Shown: in pieces, positions 41,453 through 49,841 of the stretch
Layout of the letters: every line of letters begins with the position of its first letter
How positions within the stretch are numbered: the stretch's first letter is position 1
From: Bacteroidales bacterium
GTDB lineage: Bacteria > Bacteroidota > Bacteroidia > Bacteroidales > F082
NCBI GenBank assembly: GCA_024400455.1
Contig: JAKSMU010000007.1
Location: 62,001 to 126,000 of the forward strand
Direction of reading: 5' to 3'
Length of the DNA: 64,000 bases
Position numbers and translations under genes: made by a program
The notes under the pieces: model-generated
Seen by the model: the letters and a program-made list of their open reading frames with translations, nothing else
Told to the model about the DNA's origin: nothing
Databases searched by the model: none

Positions 41453-42793
41453 ATGAATGAATATGTTTTTAAGCGCAAGATTTATGATCGTATGCTTCAA
41501 TGGAAGAACCAAGAAAACGGACGCAGTGCATTGCTCATAGAAGGTGCTCGTCGAATAGGGAAATCTACCATTGTTGAGACGTTTGCCAAACAAGAATATA
41601 AATCGTACATTTTGATTGACTTTTCCAATGTTTTCGAAGAAGTTGATTCTTTATTCAGGTCGAATTTGGCGGATTTGAATTATTTCTTTCTTCGCCTTCA
41701 GGTATTGTATGGAGTGTCGTTGGCAGAGCGTGAATCGGTGATTATTTTTGACGAAGTCCAGTTGCAACCATTAGCGCGTCAAGCCATCAAACATTTGGTG
41801 AAAGATGGTCGCTACGATTATATCGAAACCGGGTCATTGATTAGCATTCGCAAGAATGTTGAACATATCGTCATTCCAAGCGAAGAGGAAAAAATCAAGA
41901 TGTATCCCATGGACTATGAGGAGTTTAGATGGGCTTTGGGCGACTATGCCACAATGGGGCTTCTGCATGATGTATGGGAGAAGAAAATATCAATAGGCGA
42001 TGATGTCGTTCGCGAATCAATGCGTCGTTTTCGTCTTTACATGTTGGTTGGAGGAATGCCTCAGGCAGTTAGTACTTTTCTAAAAACCAATGATTTAAGT
42101 GAAGTTGACAAGACAAAAAGAAAGATATTGTCTCTCTATTCAGAAGACCTGCAGAAACTTGATTCAACGGGAAGAGCCAAAGCGTTGTTCAATGCTATTC
42201 CCGCCCAACTAAGCAAAAACGCGTCGCGATACCAAGTTTCGACAGTAATAGATAATGGTTCCGCTTCGCGTTTGTCGGAGGTGATTGCCCTGATGAAAGA
42301 AAGCATGATAGTTAATGTGGCCTCGCATGTGAATGATCCTAATGTGGGGATGGAACTGACTGCCGACAACGATTGTTTTAAGATGTATTTGAACGACACC
42401 GGCTTGTTTGTCACATTGGCATTTCGCGACAAGGAATATACCGACAATATCATTTATAGGAAATTGTTAAGCGACAAACTTGAAGCCAATTTGGGATATA
42501 TTTATGAGAATATGGTGGCTCAGATGCTTCGGACAGCAGGTAACGAGTTATATTACCACACATTTCCTTCTGAAAACAGGCACAATTATGAAATTGACTT
42601 CTTGCTGTCGCGTGGCACGAAGTTATGTCCTATCGAAGTCAAATCGTCAGGCTACAAGACCCATGCTTCGTTGGATGCTTTTAGAGAAAAGTTCGGTTCG
42701 CGTGTCGGACAGAGCTATCTTGTTTATACCAAAGACCTTCGAAAAGATGGCGAAACGCTGTTAGTTCCAGTGTATATGACTCCGTTTTTGTAA
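41453..42793 (+). CDS. AAA_14/DUF4143 family ATPase (copy 1)
   Basis: A 446-residue protein with an N-terminal AAA+ domain (Walker A EGARRIGKST near residue 31, Walker B SVIIFDEVQ near residue 97, sensor ETGSLIS) and a C-terminal DUF4143 region whose end, NYEIDFLLSRGTKLCPIEVKSS, is a PD-(D/E)XK-like nuclease core. The family is widespread and multi-copy in Bacteroidota and archaea, and its role is not known. It is divergent from the TetR gene and convergent with the HAD gene, 4 bases apart. A second, quite divergent member lies at 54653. Confidence 0.88.
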   Translation: MNEYVFKRKIYDRMLQWKNQENGRSALLIEGARRIGKSTIVETFAKQEYKSYILIDFSNVFEEVDSLFRSNLADLNYFFLRLQVLYGVSLAERESVIIFDEVQLQPLARQAIKHLVKDGRYDYIETGSLISIRKNVEHIVIPSEEEKIKMYPMDYEEFRWALGDYATMGLLHDVWEKKISIGDDVVRESMRRFRLYMLVGGMPQAVSTFLKTNDLSEVDKTKRKILSLYSEDLQKLDSTGRAKALFNAIPAQLSKNASRYQVSTVIDNGSASRLSEVIALMKESMIVNVASHVNDPNVGMELTADNDCFKMYLNDTGLFVTLAFRDKEYTDNIIYRKLLSDKLEANLGYIYENMVAQMLRTAGNELYYHTFPSENRHNYEIDFLLSRGTKLCPIEVKSSGYKTHASLDAFREKFGSRVGQSYLVYTKDLRKDGETLLVPVYMTPFL

Positions 42794-42797
42794 ATCA

Positions 42798-43496
42798 TTA
42801 AATTCCAAGCAGTTCCGGCAATTCAGCCAGACTCTTAATCCTTGACATGCGCGGATGCTCAAAATCTTCGGTCACTTCGTGCTGCCACATCACTTCAAAA
42901 GGAACGTGAACGGCAAAAGCCCCGATTTCCAATGCTGGCCTGATGTCCGATTTCAGCGAGTTACCCACCATAAGCAGTTCTTCTGGGTTGATGTTCAGGT
43001 CTTTGCACAAATCTAAATACTGTTTTTCCTTTTTGTCGGACACAATGACGACCTTTTCAAAATAAGGCAGCAAGCCGGAACGTTGCAGCTTGTGTTCTTG
43101 GGTCAAGAGTTCGCCTTTGGTGAAAAGCACCATGCGAAATTTGCCTTTCAGCGCCGACAAACCTTCTTCAACGCCCGCCAAAGGCGTGGCTTTCAGATGC
43201 AGCAGCGACCTGCCTAAATTGAGCACTTGCAGAATCTCGTCGTCGGTGGCCTTGCCCTTCGATACCTTTATGGCATTCTCGACCAGTGAAAGTGTGAACG
43301 CCATAGCACCGTAGCCGTAATCTTCCATATTGGCCATTTCGGTGGCAAAAAGGCTTCTCGAGACTTCTTCGGCTGTGGCATACTTTTCAAGTACACGGCA
43401 CATGTCTTTTTCAACTTGTTGGAAGTGAGATTCATTGTCCCACAAAGTGTCATCGGCATCGAAAGCTATGACTTTGATATTTTTGAATATGTTCAT
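42798..43496 (-). CDS. HAD superfamily hydrolase (YjjG-like)
   Basis: A 232-residue HAD phosphatase. Motif I is IAFDADDTLWDN (nucleophile and acid Asp), the cap is helical (about residues 20-100), motif II is MVLFTKGE, the Lys region is VSDKKEKQYLDLC, and motif IV is MVGNSLKSDIRPALEIGA. Members of this group dephosphorylate nucleotides or sugar phosphates. It lies 12 bases downstream of the nucleoside deaminase gene on the same strand, so a shared nucleotide-clearing role is plausible. Confidence 0.88.
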   Translation of the reverse strand: MNIFKNIKVIAFDADDTLWDNESHFQQVEKDMCRVLEKYATAEEVSRSLFATEMANMEDYGYGAMAFTLSLVENAIKVSKGKATDDEILQVLNLGRSLLHLKATPLAGVEEGLSALKGKFRMVLFTKGELLTQEHKLQRSGLLPYFEKVVIVSDKKEKQYLDLCKDLNINPEELLMVGNSLKSDIRPALEIGAFAVHVPFEVMWQHEVTEDFEHPRMSRIKSLAELPELLGI

Positions 43497-43508
43497 TTCT
43501 GATTTTGT

Positions 43509-43976
43509 TTAATACAGCTCATGCTGCATCGATGAATACTGCGCAAAAAGTTCCAGGCAGGCTTCGCGGTCGAGTTCCTCCATAAAATGGGTGAGTTTGT
43601 CTCTGCCGCTGAAAATCTGGTCGAATTTGTCATCGCGGAAGCCAATCATGCCGTTGTCTTCGATGGTGCAACCGTAATAAATATGGTCGATGTTGGCCCA
43701 CATACAGGCACAAAGGCACATGTGGCAAGGCTCGCCAGTGGTGTACAAAGTGCAGCCCGTTAGGTCAAAAGTGCCCAAAACGGCAGCAGCGTGTCGGATG
43801 GCATCAATTTCGCCGTGGCAGGTCGGGTCGTTGTTTTTCAATACCTTGTTGTGCCCTCGGCCAATGACTTCGCCATCTTTGACGATGACGGTGCCAAAAG
43901 GTCCTCCGTGGCCTTCGTTGATGCCTAATAAGGCTTCATCAATGGCCATTTGCATGAATTTATCTTTTGCTTTCAT
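43509..43976 (-). CDS. Nucleoside/guanine deaminase (CDA fold)
   Basis: A 155-residue zinc deaminase. The metal site is DPTCHGEIDAIRHA (His, catalytic Glu) and EPCHMCLCACMWANI (Cys pair). Overall it resembles bacterial guanine deaminase of the GuaD/YkoA type (KFMQMAIDEALLGINEGHGG start and a C-terminal helix EELDREACLELFAQY). Start ATG 43976 is preferred over an in-frame upstream codon. It sits upstream of a HAD phosphatase. Confidence 0.87.
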   Translation of the reverse strand: MKAKDKFMQMAIDEALLGINEGHGGPFGTVIVKDGEVIGRGHNKVLKNNDPTCHGEIDAIRHAAAVLGTFDLTGCTLYTTGEPCHMCLCACMWANIDHIYYGCTIEDNGMIGFRDDKFDQIFSGRDKLTHFMEELDREACLELFAQYSSMQHELY

Positions 43977-44038
43977 AAATATCCGTGAAATTTTGGTCAA
44001 AAATACAAAAATTCATCTGTTGCAATCATTCAGATTCT

Positions 44039-44046
44039 TATTTTTG
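44039..44046 (+). promoter_or_regulatory. -7 box for the GH89 gene
   Basis: TATTTTTG lies 20 bases before the ATG at 44067. A GTG inside it is not a start. Confidence 0.55.
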
Positions 44047-44066
44047 TGCATCAAAAAAATTTCGCT

Positions 44067-46286
44067 ATGAGAAGAAACTTACTTTTTGCTTTTATCGGAC
44101 TTTTGCTCTGCGTTTCATGCGCAAGGCCAGAAACGGATCCTGAAATCATCGCCATGCAAGGTTTGCTGAACCGCGTTGTGCCTGATTATGCCAACAAATT
44201 CAAATTGGAACACATCGAAAACGACAGCGTTGACTGCTTTGAATTGGAATCGGTCGGACGGAAAATCATCATCCGTGGCAACAACGCCAACAGCATGGCC
44301 GTGGGCTTGAATCATTACCTGAAATACTATTGCAAGGCGCAATATTCGTGGTTTGAGGCGGACAAATTGGAAATGCCTGCCGAACTTCCAGCCATTCCTG
44401 AAAAAGTGAGCGAACAGGCAAGAGTTCCGGAACGTTTCTTCCTGAATTACTGCACTTACGGCTACACCATGCCGTGGTGGAGTTGGGACGAATGGGAGCA
44501 TTTCATCGACTGGATGGCGCTGAATGGCATCAATCTGCCCTTGGCCATTACGGGGCAGGAAGCCGTGTGGTACAAAGTCTGGAGCGACCTCGGCCTGACC
44601 GATGAGGAAATCCGCAGTTATTTCACAGGACCGGCGCATCTGCCTTGGCACCGTATGCAGAACATCGACCGCTGGGGCGGTCCTTTGCCGATGTCGTGGC
44701 TCGAAAATCAGGAGGCTTTGCAAAAACGGATTGTCGCCCGCGAGCGTGAACTCAACATGAAGCCTGTGTTGCCAGGTTTCGCAGGTCATGTGCCGGCTTG
44801 CATCACAAGGATTTATCCCGATGCGCCTTTGGCATCGCTGGGCGATTGGGCTGGTTTCGACAGCATCTGCTGGTGCAAGTTCCTCGACCCGATGTCGCCT
44901 TTATACACTGAAATTCAGCAGAAATTCATCGCCGAAGAAACTGCCATGTTCGGCACCGACCATATCTATGGCATCGACATTTTCAATGAAATGATTCCGC
45001 CGAGCTGGGAGCCTGATTATCTGGGCCGTGTCAGTCGTCAGGTGTATGAATCGCTTGCCGCCGCCGACCCCGATGCGCGTTGGTTGCAGATGACTTGGCT
45101 ATTCTGGAACGAACGCCAGTATTGGGAAGTCGACAACCGCATTGAGGCGTATATCACTTCATTTCCGAAGGAAAAGCAGCTTTTACTCGACTATTATTGC
45201 GACCGTCAGCCGGTGTGGGAGCGTACGGATTCCTATTACGGCGTGCCTTACATTTGGTGCTATTTGGGCAATTTTGGCGGCAATTCCATGTTGGTCGGAA
45301 ACCTCGACACCATCAATGCAAGGATTGAACATGCTTTCGACAAGGGCGGAGACAATTTCTGCGGCATCGGCTCTACTTTGGAAGGTTTCGACTGCAATCC
45401 TTTCATGTATGAATACGTTTTTGAAAAGGCTTGGACGGGCGATTTGCACACCGATAAGGAAGCTTGGATTGAAAAACTCGCCGACCAACGCGCCGGAAAG
45501 GAAGACCCAAACATGCGCGAAGCATGGAAACTCTTGGCCGATAGCGTCTACAACTGGCCTTCAACGCCTGGCCAGTGCGTGATGGTCAACGCACGGCCAA
45601 CGATGGGTGCCTATCATCAGTATTATGTCAATCCGCGCTACAGATACAATAATCTCGATTTACTGAATGTCTTGGACAAACTGCTTGCCGTCGACAGCGA
45701 CAGTCGCACCTTGCATTTCGATGTGGTGAACGTCACACGCCAAATGTTAGGCAATTATTTCAGCGATTTGCAAAAGGAATATGTGGCGGCATACAAGGAT
45801 GGCGATTATGAAAAACTGCATGAAAACGAAGCCATTATGACTGAAATCCTTGATGATTTGGATACCTTGCTAAACACCGAAAGCGCATTTTTGGTTGGCA
45901 AATGGATTGCTGATTCGCGCGCCATCGGCATCACCAATGAAGATAAGGATTATTTCGAAAGCAATGCCCGCAACCTCATCACGACTTGGGGCGAGGAAGA
46001 TGCTTTGCTCAACGAATACGGCAGCCGCTCATGGGCCGGTTTGACCAAGACTTATTATGCCTACCGTTGGAAAGAATTCTTCAAGGATGTGAATGCTGCC
46101 ATCGAAGCCAATGTGCCGTTTGATGAAGAGGCTTACCACAAGCACATTTGTGAATACGAAGGTAAATGGTGGCGCGAACGCCTCTATGAGTTCAATGCCG
46201 AACCTGTCGGCGATGGAGAAGCCATTGCTAAAGAAATCGCTGACAAATATAGGGAGAGACTGGTGGAAAGATATTTGGTAAATTGA
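44067..46286 (+). CDS. Alpha-N-acetylglucosaminidase, GH89 lipoprotein
   Basis: A 739-residue lipoprotein (LLLCVSCARPE lipobox) of glycoside hydrolase family 89, like human NAGLU, cleaving terminal alpha-GlcNAc as in heparan sulfate or gastric mucin. N-terminal small domain (to ~100), then the TIM barrel: NYCTYGYTMPWWSWDEWEHF, WMALNGINLPLAITGQEAVW, FFTGPAHLPW-type segment, LPGFAGHVP, DIFNEMIPP with a catalytic Glu, and FGGNSMLVGNLD/GIGSTLEGFDCN with the second Glu region. The helical C-terminal domain is complete. It stands alone with its own promoter and may let the organism use mucin or glycosaminoglycan sugars. Confidence 0.94.
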   Translation: MRRNLLFAFIGLLLCVSCARPETDPEIIAMQGLLNRVVPDYANKFKLEHIENDSVDCFELESVGRKIIIRGNNANSMAVGLNHYLKYYCKAQYSWFEADKLEMPAELPAIPEKVSEQARVPERFFLNYCTYGYTMPWWSWDEWEHFIDWMALNGINLPLAITGQEAVWYKVWSDLGLTDEEIRSYFTGPAHLPWHRMQNIDRWGGPLPMSWLENQEALQKRIVARERELNMKPVLPGFAGHVPACITRIYPDAPLASLGDWAGFDSICWCKFLDPMSPLYTEIQQKFIAEETAMFGTDHIYGIDIFNEMIPPSWEPDYLGRVSRQVYESLAAADPDARWLQMTWLFWNERQYWEVDNRIEAYITSFPKEKQLLLDYYCDRQPVWERTDSYYGVPYIWCYLGNFGGNSMLVGNLDTINARIEHAFDKGGDNFCGIGSTLEGFDCNPFMYEYVFEKAWTGDLHTDKEAWIEKLADQRAGKEDPNMREAWKLLADSVYNWPSTPGQCVMVNARPTMGAYHQYYVNPRYRYNNLDLLNVLDKLLAVDSDSRTLHFDVVNVTRQMLGNYFSDLQKEYVAAYKDGDYEKLHENEAIMTEILDDLDTLLNTESAFLVGKWIADSRAIGITNEDKDYFESNARNLITTWGEEDALLNEYGSRSWAGLTKTYYAYRWKEFFKDVNAAIEANVPFDEEAYHKHICEYEGKWWRERLYEFNAEPVGDGEAIAKEIADKYRERLVERYLVN

Positions 46287-46448
46287 AAAATGTTTTTCTT
46301 TTGCCAAGAATTAGAAAAATCGAAGATTACCTCACTGCGTATCAGTGAAATCTTTTAGATTCGACGTAGTCAATCATAGATTTCAGCGTAGCTAATTGGA
46401 GCATGTTTCTATGATTCAGCTCTACTTGCTTGGGACGAAAGACGGTAT

Positions 46449-46513
46449 CTAGGCGAAATCTAGGCGAAATGTAGGCGAAATCTAGGCGAAATGTAGGCGA
46501 AATGTAGGAGAAC
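46449..46513. repeat. 11-bp minisatellite, six units
   Basis: CTAGGCGAAAT or GTAGGCGAAAT repeats five times in exact register from 46449 to 46503, followed by a partial degenerate unit GTAGGAGAAC. It lies in the 271-base gap between the GH89 and EFR1-like genes. The rest of the gap (46287-46448) shows only short hairpins. Confidence 0.85.
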
Positions 46514-46557
46514 GGCCGGTGATTACGTGTCTTTCGCTTCTTGGCTTCGCAATTTCC

Positions 46558-47373
46558 TTACACAAACCACTCTACCACAGCGCGATGCTGGTAGTTTTTC
46601 TCCAATTCCGTCTTGTGGTAGTTGTAGTTCGGGTCGTCGAAATGCTTGGCGTGGGTCGGGCATTTCTTGACGCAGGCTCCGCATTTTATGCAAATGCCCG
46701 TGACTTCAGCTACATTTTCCGGATTGATGGAACCCATCGGACAGACCTTCACGCATAAGCCGCATTTCACGCAAGCCTCTGAAGTCAAAGGCTTTACCTT
46801 GCGGATGTCGAAACTATTCTGTTGGGCATCTTTCGGCTGATAATGCTGACGGTAAGGGTAGGGGACGCCTTTGATTTGAGGCTTTGAAATGTCGTTCCGT
46901 TTGATCTTTTCCGCTACTAATTTGGCAAAATCCGCAGCCTTTTGCAAGTCATCGGCATCGGGACGGCCTGCCGCCAAAGTGGTCGAGAAAGAATGTTCGC
47001 CAACGAAAGCGCCGCCTGCAATGACTTTCATGCCGCTGTTTTCCAAAATGTCGGTGGCTTCCATCAGGGCGTCATCGAAATCGCGGTTGCCGTAAACGGC
47101 TACGGATAAAGCCGTCGCACTATTGCCTTGCATCGTGTTCAGGTATTTAACCAACACATTCGGCACGCGGCCAGCGTAGACTGGAACGCCAAAAACGACA
47201 AAATCCGTGGCCTTGAAAACCATCGGCTCCTGACGGTTTGGCAAGAGTGTGAAGTCAAGTTCCTCTGATGGAACATTCAATTCGTTGGATAAGGTAGCAA
47301 CAATTTGACGGACAACTTTTTGTGTTGTCCCCGTTGCACTGAAATAAACGGCTTTTATTTTGCTGATGGTCAT
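46558..47373 (-). CDS. Flavodoxin/ferredoxin fusion (EFR1 family)
   Basis: A 271-residue protein. Residues 1-165 form a flavodoxin-like domain (VYFSATGTTQKVVRQIV FMN phosphate loop, FGVPVYAGRVPN, VAVYGNRDFDDAL). Residues 190-250 carry two [4Fe-4S] motifs, CVKCGLCVKVCPMG and CIKCGACVKKCPTH. This EFR1-type fusion transfers electrons; the partner is unknown. Its start overlaps the stop of the MATE transporter gene by 4 bases, so the two are co-translated. Confidence 0.9.
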   Translation of the reverse strand: MTISKIKAVYFSATGTTQKVVRQIVATLSNELNVPSEELDFTLLPNRQEPMVFKATDFVVFGVPVYAGRVPNVLVKYLNTMQGNSATALSVAVYGNRDFDDALMEATDILENSGMKVIAGGAFVGEHSFSTTLAAGRPDADDLQKAADFAKLVAEKIKRNDISKPQIKGVPYPYRQHYQPKDAQQNSFDIRKVKPLTSEACVKCGLCVKVCPMGSINPENVAEVTGICIKCGACVKKCPTHAKHFDDPNYNYHKTELEKNYQHRAVVEWFV

Positions 47374-48758
47374 TTCCTTTGTCTGTTTTCGATTTCAGCA
47401 GTTGTGAACACTCTCCTTTGGGTCAACATCAAAACGAAAGCAAGGATGGCACCCAAGGTATCTGCTATCGTCATGGAGGACCACACGCCCGTCAAACCTG
47501 ATTGGTTGAGGTTGAGGAAAATGGTCGGAACGATGTAAATAAGCGGTATCAGGAACAAAACCTGACGCGAAAGACTGGTCACGATGGCAATCCAAGGCTT
47601 GTCGATGGACTGGAAGAACTGCGAGTTGGTAATGGTGAAACCGACCAATGGGAACATCACCATCATGAAGCGCATGGCAGGAATGCCGATTTCGATAAGG
47701 TTGGCTTCCTTGGTGAAGGCACGCAACAGAATATGCGGAATGGAAAGCGCCAGAATGGAACCCATCAAACCGACAAGTACATTGGCAATCATGGTGAGTT
47801 TGTAAACTTCCTTCAAACGGCTTGGATGGCCTGCACCGTAATTATAGCCCGCAATCGGTTGCATGCCTTGGCAGAGGCCAATCATCAGCAGGATGCAGAT
47901 GCTTCCGAATGAATTGACGATGCCGTAGGCGCCCACGGCCAAGTCGCCGCCAAAACGGATGAGCTGGCTGTTGAGCAAAGCCACCACAGCCGATGCTGCC
48001 AAGTTCATGGAAAATGGGCTGATGCCAATCATCAGGATGTTGCGGAAAATATAGAGTTTCGGTGCCCAAGCGTGTTTCTTGAAACGAATGAACGACTTTT
48101 TTTGGAAGAAATGCCAGACGGAAGCCACCGAACTGCAAGCCATGGAAATGGTTGTCGCCCATGCGGCACCGGCAATGCCCATATCAAGACCGTAAATGAA
48201 AATAGCATCTAAGATGATGTTCAGAATGGCACCGCCAGCCAAGATGAACATGGATTTAGTTGGATAACCCGAAGCACGAATCAGGCCAGTCAGGTTGAAA
48301 GTGACGGTGGTGAGAAACATGCCAGGGATGACGATGACCATATATTCGCGGGCAAAGGCTATGGTTTCAGGCGTCGCGCCGAACATGGTCAGAATCTTAT
48401 CCATAAAAGTGTAGGAGAAAGTGGTGAACAAGATGCCGAAGAAAAAAGTCAGCAAAAGGCTGTTACCCAATATCTTCTCTGCCCATCGCACGTCTTTCTG
48501 CCCCAAAACGATGGACATTCGTGCCGAAGAACCTGCACCGACCAAGGAGCCGAAAGCATGGATGATGTTCATAATCGGCATGGTGATGGCCAAGCCCGCA
48601 ATGGCCAATGAGCCGACACATTGCCCTAAAAACACGCGGTCGAGAATGTTATAGACCGATGCAATGACCTGACTGATGATGGCAGGCAGGGCGTAAATCC
48701 ACAATAATCGCTTTATACTCTTGGTTTCTAACTCTTTAGTCTTGTCCAACTGTTCCAT
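47370..48758 (-). CDS. MATE family efflux transporter
   Basis: A 462-residue transporter with twelve hydrophobic segments in two related halves. Typical marks are LLWIYALPAIISQVIASVYN near the start, FLGQCVGSLAIAGLAITMP, GAGSSARMSIVLGQKD, and in the second half GICQGMQPIAGYNYGA-type motif (LCQGMQPIAGYNYGAG). It probably exports cationic drugs or metabolites with Na+ or H+ exchange. The ATG at 48758 is chosen because a longer frame would include the -7 box at 48779-48786. Confidence 0.92.
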   Translation of the reverse strand: MEQLDKTKELETKSIKRLLWIYALPAIISQVIASVYNILDRVFLGQCVGSLAIAGLAITMPIMNIIHAFGSLVGAGSSARMSIVLGQKDVRWAEKILGNSLLLTFFFGILFTTFSYTFMDKILTMFGATPETIAFAREYMVIVIPGMFLTTVTFNLTGLIRASGYPTKSMFILAGGAILNIILDAIFIYGLDMGIAGAAWATTISMACSSVASVWHFFQKKSFIRFKKHAWAPKLYIFRNILMIGISPFSMNLAASAVVALLNSQLIRFGGDLAVGAYGIVNSFGSICILLMIGLCQGMQPIAGYNYGAGHPSRLKEVYKLTMIANVLVGLMGSILALSIPHILLRAFTKEANLIEIGIPAMRFMMVMFPLVGFTITNSQFFQSIDKPWIAIVTSLSRQVLFLIPLIYIVPTIFLNLNQSGLTGVWSSMTIADTLGAILAFVLMLTQRRVFTTAEIENRQRK

Positions 48759-48778
48759 TCTACACGTTTTTGAGGGCG

Positions 48779-48786
48779 CAAAATTA
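48779..48786 (-). promoter_or_regulatory. -7 box for the MATE-EFR1 operon
   Basis: On the minus strand this reads TAATTTTG, about 20 bases before the ATG at 48758. Confidence 0.55.
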
Positions 48787-48858
48787 CACAAAAAACAGCA
48801 ATTTGAATAGAATGAACCTTTAATATAAAAATTGGGTATAATCATCAAAACTTTTTCA

Positions 48859-48866
48859 TACCTTTG
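48859..48866 (+). promoter_or_regulatory. -7 box for the envelope O-acetylation operon
   Basis: TACCTTTG precedes the four plus-strand genes 48891-54485, which are packed with gaps of at most 3 bases. Confidence 0.55.
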
Positions 48867-48890
48867 CCCGTTCAATTCAAAGGGTTTGTT

Positions 48891-49838
48891 TTGATTCGTA
48901 TTGCATTGAAAATAAAGTTATTACCAATTCTATTAGTGGGTTTTATAGCTCTCTTTGGCGAAGCTTGTGCAAAAAACATTGAATCGCCGAAGGTGGCGCG
49001 TAGGCTTTCTACCCTTTCGACTAAGGAATTGCCTCTACCTTACGACAATGCTTTGGTCCCCGAAATTGATGCATATCTTGCAAAGCCACTCCCATCGGTT
49101 TACCAAACTTATGAGAGTTTCATTGAATCAGAATTGCAGAAACGCAACATGCCTTTCGGTTTAAAGTTTCTTCCAGTTGCATTGAGCAATATGCAAATCA
49201 AATACGAGAAAGGCGATCGTTGTGGCGTTTGGGCCATGCCGACCTTAGTTGCTTTGCGTTATGGCGTTGCGGTCAACGACGAAAAGGATGAGCGTTTCTC
49301 TGTCGAGGCGTCTACTACGGCCGCCCTTGATTATTTGATGGAACTCCATGACCAGTATCAGAACTGGTGGTTTTGCATTTTGGCTTATGCAAATAGCCCT
49401 ACATCGCTTCACCATTCGTTGACGAAAAACGAAAAATGGCTAGATCTTTGGGATATTTATCATCAGTCAGCCTTGCCCGATTCGAAAATCATAGCGAAGT
49501 TCATGGCTTGCTATTATGTTTATAGTTTAGATCATAGGCCAGTTGCTGCTGTAAACGTCTCTTCCGATAATGCCGCCATCAAAGATGCAGTCAGTGTGAA
49601 GAAGGACGAAAAACCCAATGAAGTGGTCCAATCTGCCTCTGGAACTGAGACCAAGGCAAAAGCCCCAGCCAAATCAGAAAAGCAAAAAGTCAAATCAACT
49701 AAATATACTGTAAAGAAAGGTGACACTTTAAGCCGAATCGCTCAAAAACAGCATGTCAAAGTCAGTGATATCAAGAAATGGAATCATCTGAAAAATGACA
49801 AGATTCGCGAAGGTCAGAAATTAATTATCAAGAAATAA
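48891..49838 (+). CDS. LysM protein with degenerate lytic-transglycosylase domain
   Basis: A protein of about 315 residues. No ATG is available upstream of the signal region; a TTG at 48891 (after AAAGGG) is the likeliest start. Signal: LPILLVGFIALFGEACA. Residues ~65-220 align with the MltD/Slt fold (ELQKRNMPFGLKFLPVALSN, GVWAMPTLVALRYGVAVN, DERFSVEASTTAALDYLMEL, WFCILAYANS), but the catalytic Glu of the LPxxES motif is Leu98 (LPVALS), so it is probably inactive. A Lys/Ala linker leads to one LysM domain (KYTVKKGDTLSRIAQKQHVK ... LIIKK). It likely binds peptidoglycan and opens an operon with two SGNH proteins and an MBOAT. Confidence 0.75.
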   Translation: MIRIALKIKLLPILLVGFIALFGEACAKNIESPKVARRLSTLSTKELPLPYDNALVPEIDAYLAKPLPSVYQTYESFIESELQKRNMPFGLKFLPVALSNMQIKYEKGDRCGVWAMPTLVALRYGVAVNDEKDERFSVEASTTAALDYLMELHDQYQNWWFCILAYANSPTSLHHSLTKNEKWLDLWDIYHQSALPDSKIIAKFMACYYVYSLDHRPVAAVNVSSDNAAIKDAVSVKKDEKPNEVVQSASGTETKAKAPAKSEKQKVKSTKYTVKKGDTLSRIAQKQHVKVSDIKKWNHLKNDKIREGQKLIIKK

Positions 49839-49841
49839 ACG

